This document shows positions 7,600 through 9,853 of a stretch of 9,853 nucleotides of DNA, one piece after another (positions within the stretch are counted from its first letter, which is position 1; each line of letters starts with the position of its first letter). The translations under genes and the position numbers were made by a program. The notes beneath the pieces are model-generated. The model saw only the letters and a list, made by a program, of their open reading frames with translations. It did not search any database and had not been told where the DNA came from. This DNA is from an uncultured Muribaculaceae bacterium (lineage in GTDB: Bacteria > Bacteroidota > Bacteroidia > Bacteroidales > Muribaculaceae), in NCBI GenBank assembly GCA_910579605.1, contig CAJTUG010000034.1, positions 13,899 to 23,751 on the forward strand, in the 5' to 3' direction.

Positions 7600-8196
7600 T
7601 TAATTTATGATAATTTGATTGAGAGAGCGTTTAGGTACACACTGTCTGTCTTGTTCATCACGGAAATATTTATAATCGCCGTCGGGGTTAATATTTTTAA
7701 TAACAACCTTTTCGGCAGCCACCCCCAATGCATAGACATATATGGGTTTTATGTTTTGTGGAAGCTCAAGTATTTCCGATAGTTTCAATGCGTTGAAAGC
7801 TTTAATTATGCAACCAGACAAACCGAGAGCAGTTGCACCGAGAGAAATCGCTTGAAGATGCAATCCGTCATCGCAGAGGCAATCAGAGGCAATTTCAGCA
7901 TCAAGGCACTGGATGATATATGCAGCAGGACATTGATGAGGCTCCGGCCCGGCCCAATTTTTGTAGTATCCGGCCCAAGCTAAAAGAGGATATACCTTTT
8001 TACAAGTTTCCTCATTATCAACAAGGAAATATTTGATTGGTTGCGCATTGCGAGCTGATGCACAAAAGCGGGTCAAATCAACAAGCTCCATTAGTGTCTT
8101 CCGGCTAATTCTCTTAGAATTGTCAAAACGGCGGACACTACGATCGTCTGTCAATAGTTTTTTGAGTGTTTCAAATATTTCTACGTCCTGTGTCAT
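7600..8196 (-). CDS. Nitroreductase family protein (FMN oxidoreductase)
   Basis: A 198-residue flavin enzyme of the nitroreductase superfamily, which reduces nitro compounds, quinones or other acceptors with NAD(P)H. FMN-phosphate binding is indicated by RSVRRF (19-24) and SARNAQP (47-53), both at the usual family positions. The segment LGATALGLSGCIIKAF (119-134) is the second flavin-binding region, and YALGVAAE (155-162) closes the core. The physiological substrate is unknown. It carries eight cysteines (45, 65, 89, 97, 106, 108, 129, 186), a high count for its size, but no CxxC pair or ferredoxin module. No signal peptide is seen, so it is cytoplasmic. The start ATG is 34 bases after the FadL-type gene. 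No Bacteroidota promoter is evident in that gap, so it is probably read from the same transcript. Confidence 0.92.
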   Translation of the reverse strand: MTQDVEIFETLKKLLTDDRSVRRFDNSKRISRKTLMELVDLTRFCASARNAQPIKYFLVDNEETCKKVYPLLAWAGYYKNWAGPEPHQCPAAYIIQCLDAEIASDCLCDDGLHLQAISLGATALGLSGCIIKAFNALKLSEILELPQNIKPIYVYALGVAAEKVVIKNINPDGDYKYFRDEQDRQCVPKRSLNQIIIN

Positions 8197-8230
8197 ATAG
8201 AAAAAACGCTGAAAAATGTAATTAGTTCAA

Positions 8231-9553
8231 TCAAAATTTCAATGTACAACCTATTGATGGATTCCAAGCATATACAGAATAATTTGCTGTGAAAGTCCCG
8301 GGTGCCGAAGGATTCAAGATATTAGGATACTGACAAGAGGCATTATCTTTCCCAAGGCCAGCAACGTAGAGAAGGCTCGCGTCGACACTGAATTGTTTAA
8401 CGGGTGAGAATGAAAAACCTATAGAAGGAGAAAGTTTTGTCATTCCAGGTGTTTCCGGATTGTAGTAGTCTGAATTCACTGGAGTTGTGTCTACCATAAA
8501 GCCTGCTCGGATATCAAAACGAGAGGTAATAGAATATTGAGCACCGAGTTTAAAGAGCCATGCATCGTTATAGTCTTTGGTGAGATTTTGGTCAAACTTG
8601 TCGGCCAACTGATCGCTAAGGAAATGAATATTCAATTCTTTGTATGTCTTCCAACCGGTAAACTGAACATCAAATGCGAGAATCAATTTATTGATAGGCT
8701 TATACGAAACGCCGAAATTCAATACAGATGCAGCAGGCATTGAGGCTTCAAAATTAGCTTGATTTATAAGACCCACAGAATTCTGAAGAAGTGACATGGC
8801 CATGTCGTTAGCATATCTAACCGACGCTTCGCCTTTCTTTACTTTTAGATTCATTTTAGAACGGTAAGAAGCGCCTACAGTCCATTGCTGGTTGATGTCC
8901 CACATTGCGCCAACATTTATTCCTACTGTTACAGCAGCTTTTCCTTTAAGATTGATACTTGCCGGAGTATCTTCAAATGTAATAGGAGACCCCATGGATG
9001 CCAAAAGGCCATTCATGGCTTCAGGTGTAAGAAGTCCCTTATTAAGGTCTACGGTTCCCCATGTAACCATAGCACCAGCACCGATAGACAAATTAGGGAG
9101 AATTTGCCAGGCCAAAGTAGGCTGGACAGTAAAGGCCTTGAGATCAACGCTTTGATTTAAAACAGCTCCAGCCCAATTGTCACCCCAATTTATGCCTGAA
9201 CCATAAGGAGTGTAAAAACTAACGCCTGCTTTTAAATTGTTGTATACATTCATACCCAAGTTAAAAGCCATGGGTGTGGAAGGATTGTTGTCGGTATTGT
9301 ACTTAATGCCATTGTATGTTGCTGAGGCATGTGCAAAAATAGCGGTAAAACTACCGGAAAATTCTATATTTTGATCCATCCAAGCCATTCCGGCTGGATT
9401 GAAAATCATGCTTTCTGCACCCAATTTCTGGGCTACACCAGTATGTCCCATACCATTTTGACGAGCGCTGAGTGTGTTTACCTGATAACCTTCGGCAAAG
9501 GCGGCTGAGGCAGCGATTGCCATCGCACCAACAACCAATAATTTTTTTGTCAT
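8231..9553 (-). CDS. FadL/OmpP1/TodX family outer membrane transport protein
   Basis: A 440-residue outer membrane beta-barrel of the FadL family, channels that take up long-chain fatty acids or other hydrophobic compounds. The signal peptide is clear (MTKKLLVVGAMAIAASAAFA), with cleavage expected between Ala20 and Glu21. The N-terminal hatch region follows, with ARQNGMGHTGVA (30-41) and the family motif FNPAGMAWM (51-59). The rest shows alternating beta-strand patterns rich in aromatic and glycine residues (for example WTVGASYRSKMNLKVK and FDIRAGFMVDTTPV). The protein ends in Phe, the usual last residue of barrel proteins recognised by the BAM complex. The length agrees with Bacteroidota homologues. 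The substrate cannot be derived; no fatty acid degradation gene is present in the window. The gene is preceded by a 51-base gap containing an inverted repeat. Confidence 0.94.
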   Translation of the reverse strand: MTKKLLVVGAMAIAASAAFAEGYQVNTLSARQNGMGHTGVAQKLGAESMIFNPAGMAWMDQNIEFSGSFTAIFAHASATYNGIKYNTDNNPSTPMAFNLGMNVYNNLKAGVSFYTPYGSGINWGDNWAGAVLNQSVDLKAFTVQPTLAWQILPNLSIGAGAMVTWGTVDLNKGLLTPEAMNGLLASMGSPITFEDTPASINLKGKAAVTVGINVGAMWDINQQWTVGASYRSKMNLKVKKGEASVRYANDMAMSLLQNSVGLINQANFEASMPAASVLNFGVSYKPINKLILAFDVQFTGWKTYKELNIHFLSDQLADKFDQNLTKDYNDAWLFKLGAQYSITSRFDIRAGFMVDTTPVNSDYYNPETPGMTKLSPSIGFSFSPVKQFSVDASLLYVAGLGKDNASCQYPNILNPSAPGTFTANYSVYAWNPSIGCTLKF

Positions 9554-9570
9554 AATTAGATGATATTTAT

Positions 9571-9598
9571 ATTTTGCGAAATATGCGTTCGCAGAAAT
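9571..9598. repeat. Inverted repeat in the leader of the FadL-type gene
   Basis: Perfect arms TGCGAA (9575-9580) and TTCGCA (9588-9593) flank a 7-base spacer. Allowing one bulged base, the arms extend to 9571 and 9598, about 10 base pairs. On the minus strand it begins 6 bases after the dehydrogenase stop and ends 17 bases before the FadL-type ATG. No T-run follows on the minus strand, so it is a poor terminator; an operator or a leader hairpin is equally possible. Confidence 0.4.
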
Positions 9599-9604
9599 TG
9601 TACC

Positions 9605-9853
9605 TTATTTAATGATATTTACAGGATTGCCTTGAATAAACGAATTCAAATTATTGAATGCGATATCAAGTAACCTGTTTTTAGCTTCGACAGAAGCCCA
9701 AGCTAAGTGAGGAGTTATGTAACAATTATCAAGCCTCAACAAAGGATTGTCGGGTAATGGAGGTTCGTTTGTCATTACATCAAGTCCGGCAGCAGATATA
9801 ATATTTGCTGAAAGAGCTTCTGCTAATGCATTTTCATCAACGACAGGCCCACG
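9605..9853 (-). CDS. D-2-hydroxyacid dehydrogenase (C-terminal part)
   Basis: The last 82 residues of an NAD-dependent D-isomer-specific 2-hydroxyacid dehydrogenase; the gene's start lies beyond the right edge. The first visible codon is the Arg of RGPVVDE, which corresponds to the catalytic Arg of the family (Arg240 in Escherichia coli SerA). The catalytic Glu is residue 30 of the visible part (MTNEPP), and the proton-relay His is residue 49 (ITPHLAWAS). The Arg-Glu distance of 29 matches SerA exactly. AGLDV (22-26) closes the nucleotide-binding domain, and the protein ends FIQGNPVNIIK without an ACT domain, so it is not an ACT-bearing SerA. The PHLAWAS variant suggests a glycerate/hydroxypyruvate reductase-like member, but the substrate is not settled. 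It is 51 bases upstream of the FadL-type gene on the same strand. Confidence 0.9.
   Translation of the reverse strand, partial: RGPVVDENALAEALSANIISAAGLDVMTNEPPLPDNPLLRLDNCYITPHLAWASVEAKNRLLDIAFNNLNSFIQGNPVNIIK

Noticed and set aside
8885..9160. Two overlapping plus-strand open frames opposite the FadL-type gene
   Set aside because: Both lie entirely opposite the strongly supported barrel protein and show no domain or signal.
1..9853. Mobile element, defence island or CRISPR array
   Set aside because: No transposase, integrase, repeat array, tRNA-linked site or toxin-antitoxin pair is visible; the AddB-like nuclease fits housekeeping recombination better than defence.

Overview
The window is a compact stretch of core chromosome from a bacterium of the phylum Bacteroidota, most likely order Bacteroidales. 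A gut family such as Muribaculaceae is possible but cannot be fixed from this sequence. The evidence is base composition near 40% GC, almost no Shine-Dalgarno sequences before starts, a Bacteroidota-type -7 promoter element (TAnnTTTG), a Bacteroidota-type DNA polymerase III delta' subunit, a BACON-like secreted protein and FadL/OmpP1-type outer membrane transport.

Bases 1-6457 hold five tightly packed plus-strand genes with gaps of 14 bases or fewer. In order they are the C-terminal part of an MlaF-like lipid-transport ATPase, holB (overlapping it by 4 bases), an AddB-like inactivated helicase fused to a PD-(D/E)XK Fe-S nuclease, hemW (radical SAM heme chaperone) and a TrmH/SpoU family RNA 2'-O-methyltransferase. 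The spacing suggests one transcript, although the functions (lipid transport, replication, recombination, heme delivery, RNA modification) form no single pathway.

A 110-base AT-rich gap ends in a good promoter for a short exported BACON-like protein (6568-7008). A strong bidirectional hairpin terminator (7075-7117) separates this gene from the minus-strand block that converges on it.

Bases 7129-9853 hold four minus-strand genes. Read in transcription order they are the C-terminal end of a D-2-hydroxyacid dehydrogenase, a FadL/OmpP1 outer membrane channel, a cysteine-rich nitroreductase and a META-domain lipoprotein. The last three are spaced 34 and 12 bases apart and probably share a transcript that ends at the terminator.

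I found no mobile element, CRISPR array, tRNA or rRNA, and no clear undescribed system. The items most worth a second look are the orphan BACON-like protein, the AddB-like nuclease without an AddA partner beside it, and an inverted repeat in front of the FadL gene.
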